Assembly (NCBI RefSeq): GCF_009873495.1
Contig: NZ_CP046703.1
Location: 1,240,001 to 1,304,000 of the forward strand
Length of the DNA: 64,000 nucleotides
Source: Nostoc sp. ATCC 53789
GTDB lineage: Bacteria > Cyanobacteriota > Cyanobacteriia > Cyanobacteriales > Nostocaceae
Direction: 5' to 3'
A model generated the notes under the pieces. That model was not told where the DNA came from, made no database searches, and saw only the letters and a program-made list of their open reading frames with translations. Positions 1-7,787 of the stretch are shown piece by piece. The position numbers and the translations under genes were made by a program. Positions within the stretch are counted from its first letter, which is position 1, and the number at the start of each line of letters is the position of its first letter.

Positions 1-5
1 TTATC

Positions 6-28
6 CCTCAACATAACAAGGTTGAGGC
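6..28. repeat. short hairpin at window start
   Basis: The arms CCTCAAC and GTTGAGG are perfectly complementary and enclose an 8-base loop. No T-tract follows on the + strand, so this may be the edge of a repeat or a weak terminator of a gene outside the window. The remaining bases up to 166 show no gene. Confidence 0.35.
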
Positions 29-166
29 TATGGTCTATATTGAACTCAACTGAGAACCGCTATATATGTTAGGCATACCCTACTTTCCAACATATCTGCA
101 TACGCATCAATCAGCCAGTATTGCATGGATAGCCTAGATAAGGTTTGAAAAATAGCTTCTTTTATA

Positions 167-955
167 CTAAATTTTCTCGATTTGGATCTCACAGTCTGCT
201 CCCACAGTAATTATGCTATTTTCTGGAAAAGCATTCCAGTTACCTATAAATAGAGGTTCAGACGCAATAATTACAGAATTTGAAAAAGTCGGATCGTCTC
301 TAATCCAATAAAGAGATGGAGCCGGAGAAGTTGTAGCAAATCGAGAAGCTATTAGGCGATGTCCGTCACTAAAGATTACATTAATTGAGGCTTCTACTTG
401 ATAGCGCTTTGCCATCTCTAATAGTGTTAATAATGTAGTACGTAAAGCATACTCTGGAGGCCGATGTTTGTTAATTTGACTTTGTGAAAGTAACAATGCA
501 AAAATGTGTTCAGAGTCAGTATTACCATTAATTTTTTCGTAAAAATCTTGAGTCAAAGTGCTGCGGATTTTTCTGTGTAATGTTTTGTGGAAATTTTCAA
601 TCCTTCCATTGTGAATAAATAGCTGTTGTTGATGTTTAAAGGGCTGACAATTAGCAAAATCTACGGTTTGTTCGGATGTAGCACTGCGGACATAAGCAAG
701 CACACACTTGGATTCAATGTAACGGCTGAGACTGGGTAAGTTTATATCATTCCAAATAGGTAGGGTATTTTTGTAGGTAAATGGTTCCATATCTTTTTGG
801 CTATGATACCAACCCACACCAAAACCATCTGCATTTACTACCCCAGAAGTCATTTCGCGGGGTTTATAACCCTGAACTATGAGTGAGTGTTCTGGTTTAT
901 ACAAAAGATGCTCTAAAGAAACAGGCGAACCAAGGTAAGCAAGTAAACGGCACAT
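167..955 (-). CDS. class II glutamine amidotransferase, EgtC-like
   Basis: This is an N-terminal-nucleophile amidohydrolase of the EgtC type, a family that removes glutamate from the gamma-glutamyl intermediate in ergothioneine synthesis. The protein starts MCRLLAYLGSP; Cys2 would be the catalytic nucleophile after Met removal, which is why I start at 955 and not at the ATG further upstream at 982. Other family blocks are RSATSEQTVDFANCQPF, HNGRIENF and NGNTDSEHIFALL. Length is about 262 residues, normal for the family. No other ergothioneine gene is visible, so the exact substrate is not proven. Its start codon overlaps that of the divergent nucleotidyltransferase gene. Confidence 0.78.
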   Translation of the reverse strand: MCRLLAYLGSPVSLEHLLYKPEHSLIVQGYKPREMTSGVVNADGFGVGWYHSQKDMEPFTYKNTLPIWNDINLPSLSRYIESKCVLAYVRSATSEQTVDFANCQPFKHQQQLFIHNGRIENFHKTLHRKIRSTLTQDFYEKINGNTDSEHIFALLLSQSQINKHRPPEYALRTTLLTLLEMAKRYQVEASINVIFSDGHRLIASRFATTSPAPSLYWIRDDPTFSNSVIIASEPLFIGNWNAFPENSIITVGADCEIQIEKI

Positions 956-1721
956 GATGAATATTCCACCTTCTATTAACACAATTATTGGGCAACAGCC
1001 TTACCCGCTTTTATTCGCCATCATTAGTGGTTCCCACTTATATGGTTTTCCGTCACCTGATTCTGATTATGACTTGCGTGGGGTGCATATTTTACCAGTT
1101 GAAAAAGTTGTAGGATTGGAAACTGGGAATGAAACTATTGAAGTTTTAGAAATTCGCGAAGCTTTAGAAATTGATTTAGTAACTCATGATGTCAAAAAAT
1201 TCTTTTTAATGCTGCTTAAAAAAAATGGCTACGTATTAGAACAACTATACTCACCTTTAGTATTAACAACTTCACCCGAAGCCGAGGAATTAAAATTTAT
1301 TGCCAAAGGTTGCATTACCCGTCACCATTATTACCATTATATTGGTTTTGCTGCAACACAATGGAAGCTTTTTGAAAAAGAACAGACGTATCGATTAAAG
1401 CCTTTACTTTATGTTTATCGAGTTTTATTGACAGGGACTTATTTGATGCAAACAGGTATAGTTGAAGCTAATCTAATGAAATTAAATGAGGTTTTCAATT
1501 TACCATATATTCATGATTTAATTGCCCAAAAGCTAGCGGGGAAAGAAAAGTCTGTTGTGTCAAATGTTAATGTAAATTTTCATCAAATAGAATATGAACG
1601 TCTGCGTCATAAATTGCAGGAAGCGTACGAATCCAGCCTATTACCTGAAGTGCATTCAGCGAATGCGGCTTTACATAATTTGCTAGTACGTCTGAGAACT
1701 AATGTAAAATTACAGAAATAA
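954..1721 (+). CDS. predicted nucleotidyltransferase (YcgL/COG3541 type)
   Basis: Residues about 24-43 carry the nucleotidyltransferase fingerprint GSHLYGFPSPDSDYDLRG: a Gly-Ser followed by the Asp-x-Asp pair that holds the metal in polymerase-beta-like nucleotidyltransferases. The rest is mostly helical and fits COG3541. The substrate is unknown. Two Met codons occur in tandem at 954 and 957, and either may be used. The gene diverges from the EgtC-like gene with no spacer at all, so each promoter must lie inside the other reading frame or further away. Pairing with an amidotransferase suggests, but does not prove, a shared pathway. Confidence 0.75.
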   Translation: MMNIPPSINTIIGQQPYPLLFAIISGSHLYGFPSPDSDYDLRGVHILPVEKVVGLETGNETIEVLEIREALEIDLVTHDVKKFFLMLLKKNGYVLEQLYSPLVLTTSPEAEELKFIAKGCITRHHYYHYIGFAATQWKLFEKEQTYRLKPLLYVYRVLLTGTYLMQTGIVEANLMKLNEVFNLPYIHDLIAQKLAGKEKSVVSNVNVNFHQIEYERLRHKLQEAYESSLLPEVHSANAALHNLLVRLRTNVKLQK

Positions 1722-1910
1722 GTTTTATTTGTAAATCCTGTTTAAAAATATTCTTCTTGCTTTCAAGACTTCCAACTAAAAAAATATCCAATTTGTAGGA
1801 TGCGTTAGATAGAACGAGGTAATACACCGCGATATGTAAACTAAAAGCACCCTACAAATATCGGATAATTTATTTTTTGGTATTCCCTTAACTATTAATT
1901 TCTAACTTTT

Positions 1911-2291
1911 TTACAACTTCAAATTCCAAGCAGCAAAAGCTAAGGTACCCCAACCAGCGAGAAAGGCTGCCCCGCCTAGTGGTGCGATCGCTCCCAAGGA
2001 CTTAATACCAGTTAAGCTAATGGCATACAAGCTACCTGAGAAAATAGCAATGCCAGCGAGAAACAGCCATCCACTAGCGATGAGAGTGGGTTGAGGGGAC
2101 TCAGCACGACTAATTAGTATTGCTACTAGAAAAAGTGCCAGAGCATGATACATTTGATAACGAGCGCCAGTTTCAAAAATTTCTAGCGATCGCTCACTAA
2201 TTTTTTCCCGCAAGGCATGAGAAGCAAAAGCACCAGCAGCAACTGACAAACCGCCTAAAATGGCAGCTATGCTCAAAAAAATCTGCGTCAT
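1911..2291 (-). CDS. DUF423 family membrane protein (YgdD-like)
   Basis: A small four-helix inner-membrane protein of the DUF423 family, function unknown. It starts MTQIFLSIAAILGGLSVAAGAF, followed by the characteristic block ASHALREKISERSLEIFETGARYQ and three further hydrophobic segments ending in GWGTLAFAAWNLKL. The frame stays open to 2330, but the extra 13 residues are read from a dispersed TCATTGGTCATTAGT repeat, so the start at 2291 is preferred. Length 126 residues fits the family. It lies upstream of, and on the same strand as, nothing obviously related. Confidence 0.85.
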   Translation of the reverse strand: MTQIFLSIAAILGGLSVAAGAFASHALREKISERSLEIFETGARYQMYHALALFLVAILISRAESPQPTLIASGWLFLAGIAIFSGSLYAISLTGIKSLGAIAPLGGAAFLAGWGTLAFAAWNLKL

Positions 2292-2319
2292 TAGACCTAG
2301 CCGTAAGTTGGTAAAATAG

Positions 2320-2399
2320 TCATTGGTCATTAGTCATTGGTGAATAACAAAGGACAAATAACAAAGGACAAATAACAAAGGACTATTGACAAATGACAA
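2320..2399. repeat. dispersed 15-mer plus three 14-bp tandem units
   Basis: The 15-mer TCATTGGTCATTAGT is at 2320-2334. It is followed by about three copies of a 14-bp unit, AATAACAAAGGACA, from 2343 to 2384. The same 15-mer occurs at 29801, 59336 and 61363, always in the same orientation and between genes. Confidence 0.8.
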
Positions 2400-2888
2400 T
2401 TAGACATCAAAATGATATGATACTGCCCCTTCTTCATTCACCTTAAAGTTTGCATTGAATTCTTTAGCTTTTTCGTCTAAATACTGCCTAGCATGGGCTG
2501 CGGGTAGTTGTGACTTCATTGCAAAGCCTAAAACAGTTACACGCCCATGATTTTCTTGTAGCATCCCATAAAAAATCGATTGCAGGCGATCGCTAACTTG
2601 TTGATTAAGCGCCTTTTTTTCTTGCCGACTTTGACGATATAATCCCAATGCTAACCATGTGCCCAGCGTTAGGCTAGGAACACCAAAAATTAGACGTTCT
2701 ACCGCAGTATTATCAATTACAGGGGTATCTGTTGGTGCTACGAACTCAATCGAGCCATCCCAGGATAAGGGTAGGGTAATTGATTTTTCCATAGTCGTTT
2801 TATTAAATACCTCTGCTGCTGATAGCATTACAAACATAAATCCAAATGTCAGTAGCCAACCGGCAGCCAATTTTTCAGCAGTTTTCAT
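2400..2888 (-). CDS. conserved hypothetical membrane protein
   Basis: I do not recognise a named family. The 162-residue protein has an N-terminal hydrophobic segment (about residues 9-25, AAGWLLTFGFMFVMLSAAEV), a luminal or periplasmic stretch, a second hydrophobic segment near residues 66-82, and a soluble C-terminal half. The C-terminal part (LQSIFYGMLQENHGRVTVLGFAMKSQLPAAHARQYLDEKAKEF) looks like a small helix-turn-helix-like or adaptor domain in which a short helix is followed by a conserved acid/base pattern. It sits 243 bases downstream of chlM on the same strand, so read-through is possible. Confidence 0.75.
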   Translation of the reverse strand: MKTAEKLAAGWLLTFGFMFVMLSAAEVFNKTTMEKSITLPLSWDGSIEFVAPTDTPVIDNTAVERLIFGVPSLTLGTWLALGLYRQSRQEKKALNQQVSDRLQSIFYGMLQENHGRVTVLGFAMKSQLPAAHARQYLDEKAKEFNANFKVNEEGAVSYHFDV

Positions 2889-3055
2889 AGTTCCACTTCA
2901 AATTTGAACTTTGCTAGCGATTTTAACCTGACTTTCGTAAAGGTTCTACTATATAAATCTACTCCCAGCGATGGTTTTTTAGCTTTTGTAAGGGAATTCT
3001 TGCATACCTTGCTAGTGGTAGCCTGTCAAGAAACAACCGAAAGATACGGCTTGTT

Positions 3056-3091
3056 CGTAGTTTGCGCTGTCTTCGCTAAGTGCAAACTACG
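3056..3091. repeat. intergenic palindrome behind chlM
   Basis: Perfect 10-bp arms CGTAGTTTGC and GCAAACTACG enclose a 16-base loop containing TCTTCGCTAAG, a phrase typical of dispersed cyanobacterial repeats. It lies 40 bases downstream of the chlM stop and may act as an RNA hairpin, though no T-tract follows on the minus strand. Confidence 0.6.
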
Positions 3092-3131
3092 AAACTATCA
3101 AATTAAATTTGACAGACTAATAATATTTATC

Positions 3132-3818
3132 TTACTTGCGTGTAGCTTCTAGTAGGCGAGAAAAATAGAAGCGAGTCTTCGTCATCGCCTTTCGTTGCAA
3201 TGAAAAGCCATTACTTTCCAAGATTCTCACCACATCAGCTTCACGATGCAAATATGCACGAGTCGCTTTACTTGGTCCAGGAAAGAAACTGCCAATTTTC
3301 TTGAGTATAGTCAGGGCACAGGTCTTTGGCGCAAAACTGAGAATTATCCGTGACTGTGCTAAAGAACAGAGATGAGATATCATCTCATCGGCTTTTTCTT
3401 GGGGATAGTGAATGAGAACATCCAAGCAAATAACGGTATGGTAACTACCGCTCAACGATTCCAAATCCTGCACGGCAAAAGTGGGATTTTCCTCATTTCC
3501 CAAGGTTTGCTTGGCTCTATCCTTGCCTTCTTCCACCATTTTTTCAGAGATATCGGTGGCATAGACTTTGGCTCCATCTACTGCTAAAGGGATGCTGAGA
3601 CTACCGACACCACACCCAGCATCGCAGATTGATAGCTCTGGTAAATTGTTATCAGCCTTTAACCAGCTGATAACTGTATCTACGGTTTGCTGGTGTCCAT
3701 TGCGAATGTCTAATTGGACTTTGTTGACTTCGCCATCGCCGTAGATTCGCTTCCAACGGTCAAACCCTGTGGAATTGAAATACTCACGAACAATCGTTTT
3801 ATCGTCGGCTGCGTTCAT
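3132..3818 (-). CDS. chlM: magnesium-protoporphyrin IX methyltransferase
   Basis: ChlM (BchM) transfers a methyl group from S-adenosylmethionine to the 13-propionate of Mg-protoporphyrin IX, the step after Mg chelatase in chlorophyll synthesis. The class I methyltransferase motif I is DAGCGVGSL at residues 66-74, with the acidic loop YATDISEKMVEEG next. The N-terminal block VREYFNSTGFDRWKRIYGDG and the C-terminal region KIGSFFPGPSKATRAYLHREADV are specific to this family. Length 228 residues is normal. It is divergent from the antiporter gene, with a 381-417 base spacer (depending on the antiporter start) that should hold both promoters. Confidence 0.95.
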   Translation of the reverse strand: MNAADDKTIVREYFNSTGFDRWKRIYGDGEVNKVQLDIRNGHQQTVDTVISWLKADNNLPELSICDAGCGVGSLSIPLAVDGAKVYATDISEKMVEEGKDRAKQTLGNEENPTFAVQDLESLSGSYHTVICLDVLIHYPQEKADEMISHLCSLAQSRIILSFAPKTCALTILKKIGSFFPGPSKATRAYLHREADVVRILESNGFSLQRKAMTKTRFYFSRLLEATRK

Positions 3819-4235
3819 AAACTCTGATTTTTAGGGGTTCCCAATGCTTAAAATTATCATTGATAGGAACTCATAAGTACGGTCTTCCAGATTTTTCTAG
3901 ATATGGTGCAGAAAAGTAGGGACACAAATATGTGCGCCTCTAATCATTTAAACGAGAACTGCTATATTTGAGTAAATATTACCGTTTTATGACTCATTAA
4001 CACCATTTACTACTATTTAAACATTCATTCTTTTCTTTACTATAAATTTCATTCTTATTTCAACCTGTAGATGTAGACAACCCCTTCTTTAGGTAGAGTC
4101 GTGATTGCGATCGCAACATTTATGCTGTTAACGATTTAGCTTTTTGTAACCAATAAAACTGAATCATAGAAAAGTTTTAAGTAAATTTTCTTAGAGCTAT
4201 TGTATGTTTTCTATTTAGTCTTAATTATTTTAGAC
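3819..4235. other. divergent intergenic region chlM / antiporter
   Basis: About 400 AT-rich bases with one HIP1 octamer near 4108. No convincing gene, RNA or paired -35/-10 element was found, but both flanking genes start here, so promoters are expected. Confidence 0.4.
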
Positions 4236-6317
4236 ATGGCACTGAACTCGTTAACAGACAGCCCTATTGTTGCATTTACAATTCTCCTAACAGTAATCTT
4301 TACTGTACCCCCTATATTTGAGCGACTAAGACTACCTGGATTAGTGGGGTTGTTAGTCGCAGGTATATTATTAGGACAAAATGGACTAAAGTTGTTAAAT
4401 CCTGAATCTGAAACTATCAATCTGCTCTCGGATATCGGCAAACTTTATTTGATGTTCGTGGCAGGTTTAGAAATTGACTTAGAGCAGTTTCGTAAAACTA
4501 GAAATCGCTCAATTGGGTTTGGCATTTTAACATTTTTAGTTCCAATGATTGCTGGTATTGCTACAGGACGATTATTCAATTTTGGTTGGAATACTTCCGT
4601 CCTCATTGGTTCTTTACTGGCTTCTCATACTCTCTTAGCATATCCAATTGTGAGTCGTTTGGGAGTGGTCACGAATGAAGCTGTAACCGTCACGATTGGT
4701 GCCACAATTTTTACTGACACAGGTGCTTTGCTAGTATTAGCAATTTGTGTTGGAATTCACGGAGGAGAATTCTCCGCCATGAGTTTAGCGATTTTATTGG
4801 GAGGATTAGCAATTTACACTGCTGTTGTCCTGTTTGGCTTTGACTGGGCAGGAAAAGAGTTTTTTCGCCGCTCTGGGGATGAACAAAGTAACCAGTTTTT
4901 ATTTATATTGCTAGCATTATTTTTGGCATCTGTCGGAGCGCAGGTAATTGGAGTTGAGAAAATTGTTGGTGCTTTTTTAGCAGGTTTAGCTGTCAACGAT
5001 GTTCTAGGACGTAGCCCAGTCAGAGAAAAAATCGAGTTTATTGGTAGTGTTTTATTTATCCCTTGTTTCTTTGTGGACATGGGATTATTGATCAATATTC
5101 CTGCATTTATCAAAACCCTCAGTTCAATTTGGCTGACTCTGGTAATTGTAGTAGCTTTGATTGGCAGCAAATTTATAGCAGCATTATTAGCCAAATTACT
5201 GTATCGCTACAACACGGCGGAATTGCTAACGATGTGGTCATTGTCGCTACCACAGGTAGCAGCCACACTAGCAGCAGCCTTAGTTGCATATCAAACGGTA
5301 AATCCTGCTGGTGAGCGCTTAATCAGTGAAGGTGTCTTAAACAGTGTGATTGTCCTCATGCTGGTGACTGCTATTTTAGGCCCAGTGATCACATCACGAT
5401 TTGCTCCTTCCCTACAGCTTTCTCAGACAGATTTTGAAACAGATAGTTTGACAACTTGGTGGCAAGGTAATGAAGATGAGCAAGTAGAAAAAAATCAGTA
5501 TCCATTTACTGTAGTAGTGCCAATATACAACCCTCAAACCCAGCGCTATCTAATAGAAATGGCAGCACTACTGGCTAGTCATGAATCTGGAAAAATTGTG
5601 CCATTGGCTATTACTAGAGCGCATATTCAGATGGATGATCCGCAATTAGTAACTGCACTCGACCAAAGTCGAGAAAGATTGAATTTAGCTAAAGAAATTA
5701 GTCAAGAATTTGAGGTAGAAGTATCGCCAGCAATTCGGATTGATGATGATGCAGCGTTGGGAATTAGCCGTGCGAGTCGAGAACAAAACGCTAGCTTAGT
5801 AGTGATGGGTTGGTCACGGACAACAGGTTTGCGTGCCCGCTTATTTGGTAGTGTAATTGATAGCGTTTTCTGGTCTTCTCACTGTCCAGTAGCAGTAACA
5901 CGCCTCTTGAGCAGTCCTAAAACAATCCAAAGAATTCTTGTACCAGTTGGAGACTTAACACGCCAAACCATTGGTGCTTTACGGTTGGCCCAAATTTTGG
6001 CTGACGTTAATCAGGCTGAAGTTGTGCTGTTACACGTATGCGATCGCAAAACACCTCAGATTCGAGTAGAAAATTTTGTATCTCAATTGTCTGATATTAC
6101 CTCTAAAAGCCAATTAGAGGTGAATACAAATATCCAAACAATCAGGGGTGATGATATTGCTAGAGTGATAATTCGGGAGGCTCAGGCGTTTGATTTAGCG
6201 GTGTTGCGTTCCGTTCGTTATCGCACAGCCGGCGGATTAGCCGTCAGCGAAGTGACAACGCAGTTAATTCAAGAATTGAAATGCTCAATTGTATTGCTTG
6301 GAGAACCCCACTCATGA
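4236..6317 (+). CDS. CPA2-type cation/proton antiporter with two Usp domains
   Basis: A Kef/Nha-type Na+(K+)/H+ exchanger of the plasma or thylakoid membrane. The N-terminal ~400 residues form about twelve membrane helices with family blocks RLPGLVGLLVAGILLGQNG, LMFVAGLEIDLEQF and VGAFLAGLAVND. The C-terminal ~270 residues hold two universal-stress-protein folds: one from QYPFTVVVPI to LVVMGWSRTTGLRARLFGSV, with the G-x2-G-x9-G nucleotide pattern, and one from QRILVPVGDL to the end. I prefer the start at 4236 (MALNSL); an in-frame ATG at 4200 would add a hydrophobic 12-residue extension. The Usp tail suggests nucleotide- or stress-controlled transport. Substrate ion not determined. Confidence 0.88.
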   Translation: MALNSLTDSPIVAFTILLTVIFTVPPIFERLRLPGLVGLLVAGILLGQNGLKLLNPESETINLLSDIGKLYLMFVAGLEIDLEQFRKTRNRSIGFGILTFLVPMIAGIATGRLFNFGWNTSVLIGSLLASHTLLAYPIVSRLGVVTNEAVTVTIGATIFTDTGALLVLAICVGIHGGEFSAMSLAILLGGLAIYTAVVLFGFDWAGKEFFRRSGDEQSNQFLFILLALFLASVGAQVIGVEKIVGAFLAGLAVNDVLGRSPVREKIEFIGSVLFIPCFFVDMGLLINIPAFIKTLSSIWLTLVIVVALIGSKFIAALLAKLLYRYNTAELLTMWSLSLPQVAATLAAALVAYQTVNPAGERLISEGVLNSVIVLMLVTAILGPVITSRFAPSLQLSQTDFETDSLTTWWQGNEDEQVEKNQYPFTVVVPIYNPQTQRYLIEMAALLASHESGKIVPLAITRAHIQMDDPQLVTALDQSRERLNLAKEISQEFEVEVSPAIRIDDDAALGISRASREQNASLVVMGWSRTTGLRARLFGSVIDSVFWSSHCPVAVTRLLSSPKTIQRILVPVGDLTRQTIGALRLAQILADVNQAEVVLLHVCDRKTPQIRVENFVSQLSDITSKSQLEVNTNIQTIRGDDIARVIIREAQAFDLAVLRSVRYRTAGGLAVSEVTTQLIQELKCSIVLLGEPHS

Positions 6318-6383
6318 TGTGGGGAGTAGTGTGGGCTAATCTTCATAAATTAATGAAAGGTGCGATCGCACGCACTAAACTGT

Positions 6384-7364
6384 TTAATGAGCTTGTAGCC
6401 AATTAAGCAAATCAGCGATCACACTAAAATCTAACAAAGCCTCACCCAGTGCTTCCAACTGTTCTAGAGAAAGACTTTGAATTCGTTCCCGAACTTCGTC
6501 GGGTAACTCTCCTACCCGTTTTTGTAGCTGTCGTAAGACAAGTGCTTGCTCACCTTCCCGTTTTCCTTCCTGTTTTCCTTCCTGTTTTCCTTCTTCCTTT
6601 CCTCGCTCGTAGCCAATGCGCTCGCCTGTAGTGATGTAACTCATGGTACGCTCCTGCTCAAATAACTTAAATTCTTGCCAAAATTCTGCTTCTAACGCTT
6701 TTGGTAAAATCATAACCCAATCGATAAAACGATAGAGGTTGCGAATATCCCTTTCTTGTAGCCCTTGTTCATATAATCGCCGAATTAAGCTAAATTTCCA
6801 ATTTTTACGTTCTCCTGGCTGTTTACTAGTTTGCTGGGTTTTCAAATGTGCCATTACCACCGTTGCAAACGGATTATCGCTATTCTCTAACTCTGTCCAT
6901 TGTTGTTGATAATCCAGCAGTTTGATAGTTCCAAATCTAAAATTCAGACCACAATCGGGATAATTGTAACTGTATTGATTTGGTCTCCAAGTAGAGTCAG
7001 CATCACACAAAATTGCTAGGCTAATGGCTGGTTGAGCAAATTTATCAAAAATTCGCAGGTTGTAAGAAAACATCCTTTGAGCAAAGGCATCTTCCGGTTT
7101 GGCCTGAACTTCGACATGAATCAACAGCCAAACTTCTTGTCCTTGAATTTGCCAGACTTTGACTAACTTATCTGCATATCTTCTACCAAGTTCAGCGTCC
7201 CGTGCTATTTGTTGAAATTCCTTATCGAGAAACTCATGGGGACGTTCCCAATTAATTAATGCTGCTGTTTGGGGGAAGAAAAACTGCATTGCTTGGGGAA
7301 AGTAGGCTTCTAAGATTTCTTTCCACGGCGAATCGTTATCGGCTCTTTCTCGTTCCTCGATCAT
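6384..7364 (-). CDS. Rpn/PD-(D/E)XK-like protein with DUF4351 tail
   Basis: A 326-residue member of a large cyanobacterial family related to Rpn recombination-promoting nucleases. The core WLLIHVEVQAKPEDAFAQRMFSYNLRIFDKF (about residues 99-129) contains the E-x-Q form of a PD-(D/E)XK nuclease active site. The C-terminal 50 residues (QLQKRVGELPDEVRERIQSLSLEQLEALGEALLDF) match DUF4351. In between is a charged EGKQEGKQEGKREGE stretch encoded by a short DNA repeat (around 6558-6600), a known length-variable hinge in this family. It stands alone, with no IS ends seen nearby. Confidence 0.82.
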   Translation of the reverse strand: MIEERERADNDSPWKEILEAYFPQAMQFFFPQTAALINWERPHEFLDKEFQQIARDAELGRRYADKLVKVWQIQGQEVWLLIHVEVQAKPEDAFAQRMFSYNLRIFDKFAQPAISLAILCDADSTWRPNQYSYNYPDCGLNFRFGTIKLLDYQQQWTELENSDNPFATVVMAHLKTQQTSKQPGERKNWKFSLIRRLYEQGLQERDIRNLYRFIDWVMILPKALEAEFWQEFKLFEQERTMSYITTGERIGYERGKEEGKQEGKQEGKREGEQALVLRQLQKRVGELPDEVRERIQSLSLEQLEALGEALLDFSVIADLLNWLQAH

Positions 7365-7787
7365 CAGTTGATTGGTAAATTTATGTTCTTAATAGTAAGG
7401 TCTGAGCAGCCAATATTTTTCAGGCAGGTTAGAAGTTCCTCTTTTGCGTACATTCCCTTTAGCTTGTAAATAAGTCAAAATGAGACTTGATGCTTAAGAT
7501 TGTTTTTGGTGCGATCGCTCATCTTCTTTCGAAAATTCGCCACAGTCCTGATAATGTTTTCACCGCAGACGACAGGGAGAAATAACGATCGCTCTCCACG
7601 GAAGTTTCATTTTTCTCCGGAAATAGCAAAAATTTTTCATCCAACAAGAGAAATTTGCTCATTTTATTATTAATTTTTGTAAAATTGATGTCTTCAAGAC
7701 TAGAAACCTGATATCTAGATAGCTAAACTAACAAACAGTGCATCTGTACTGTTAATTATTAAAAGTAGATGTGGCGCTATAGGGTGA
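7365..7787. other. intergenic region before sbcC
   Basis: About 420 bases with one HIP1 octamer near 7511 and an AT-rich stretch around 7600-7700. No gene or clear RNA structure was seen. It separates divergent genes and should contain the sbcC promoter. Confidence 0.35.
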
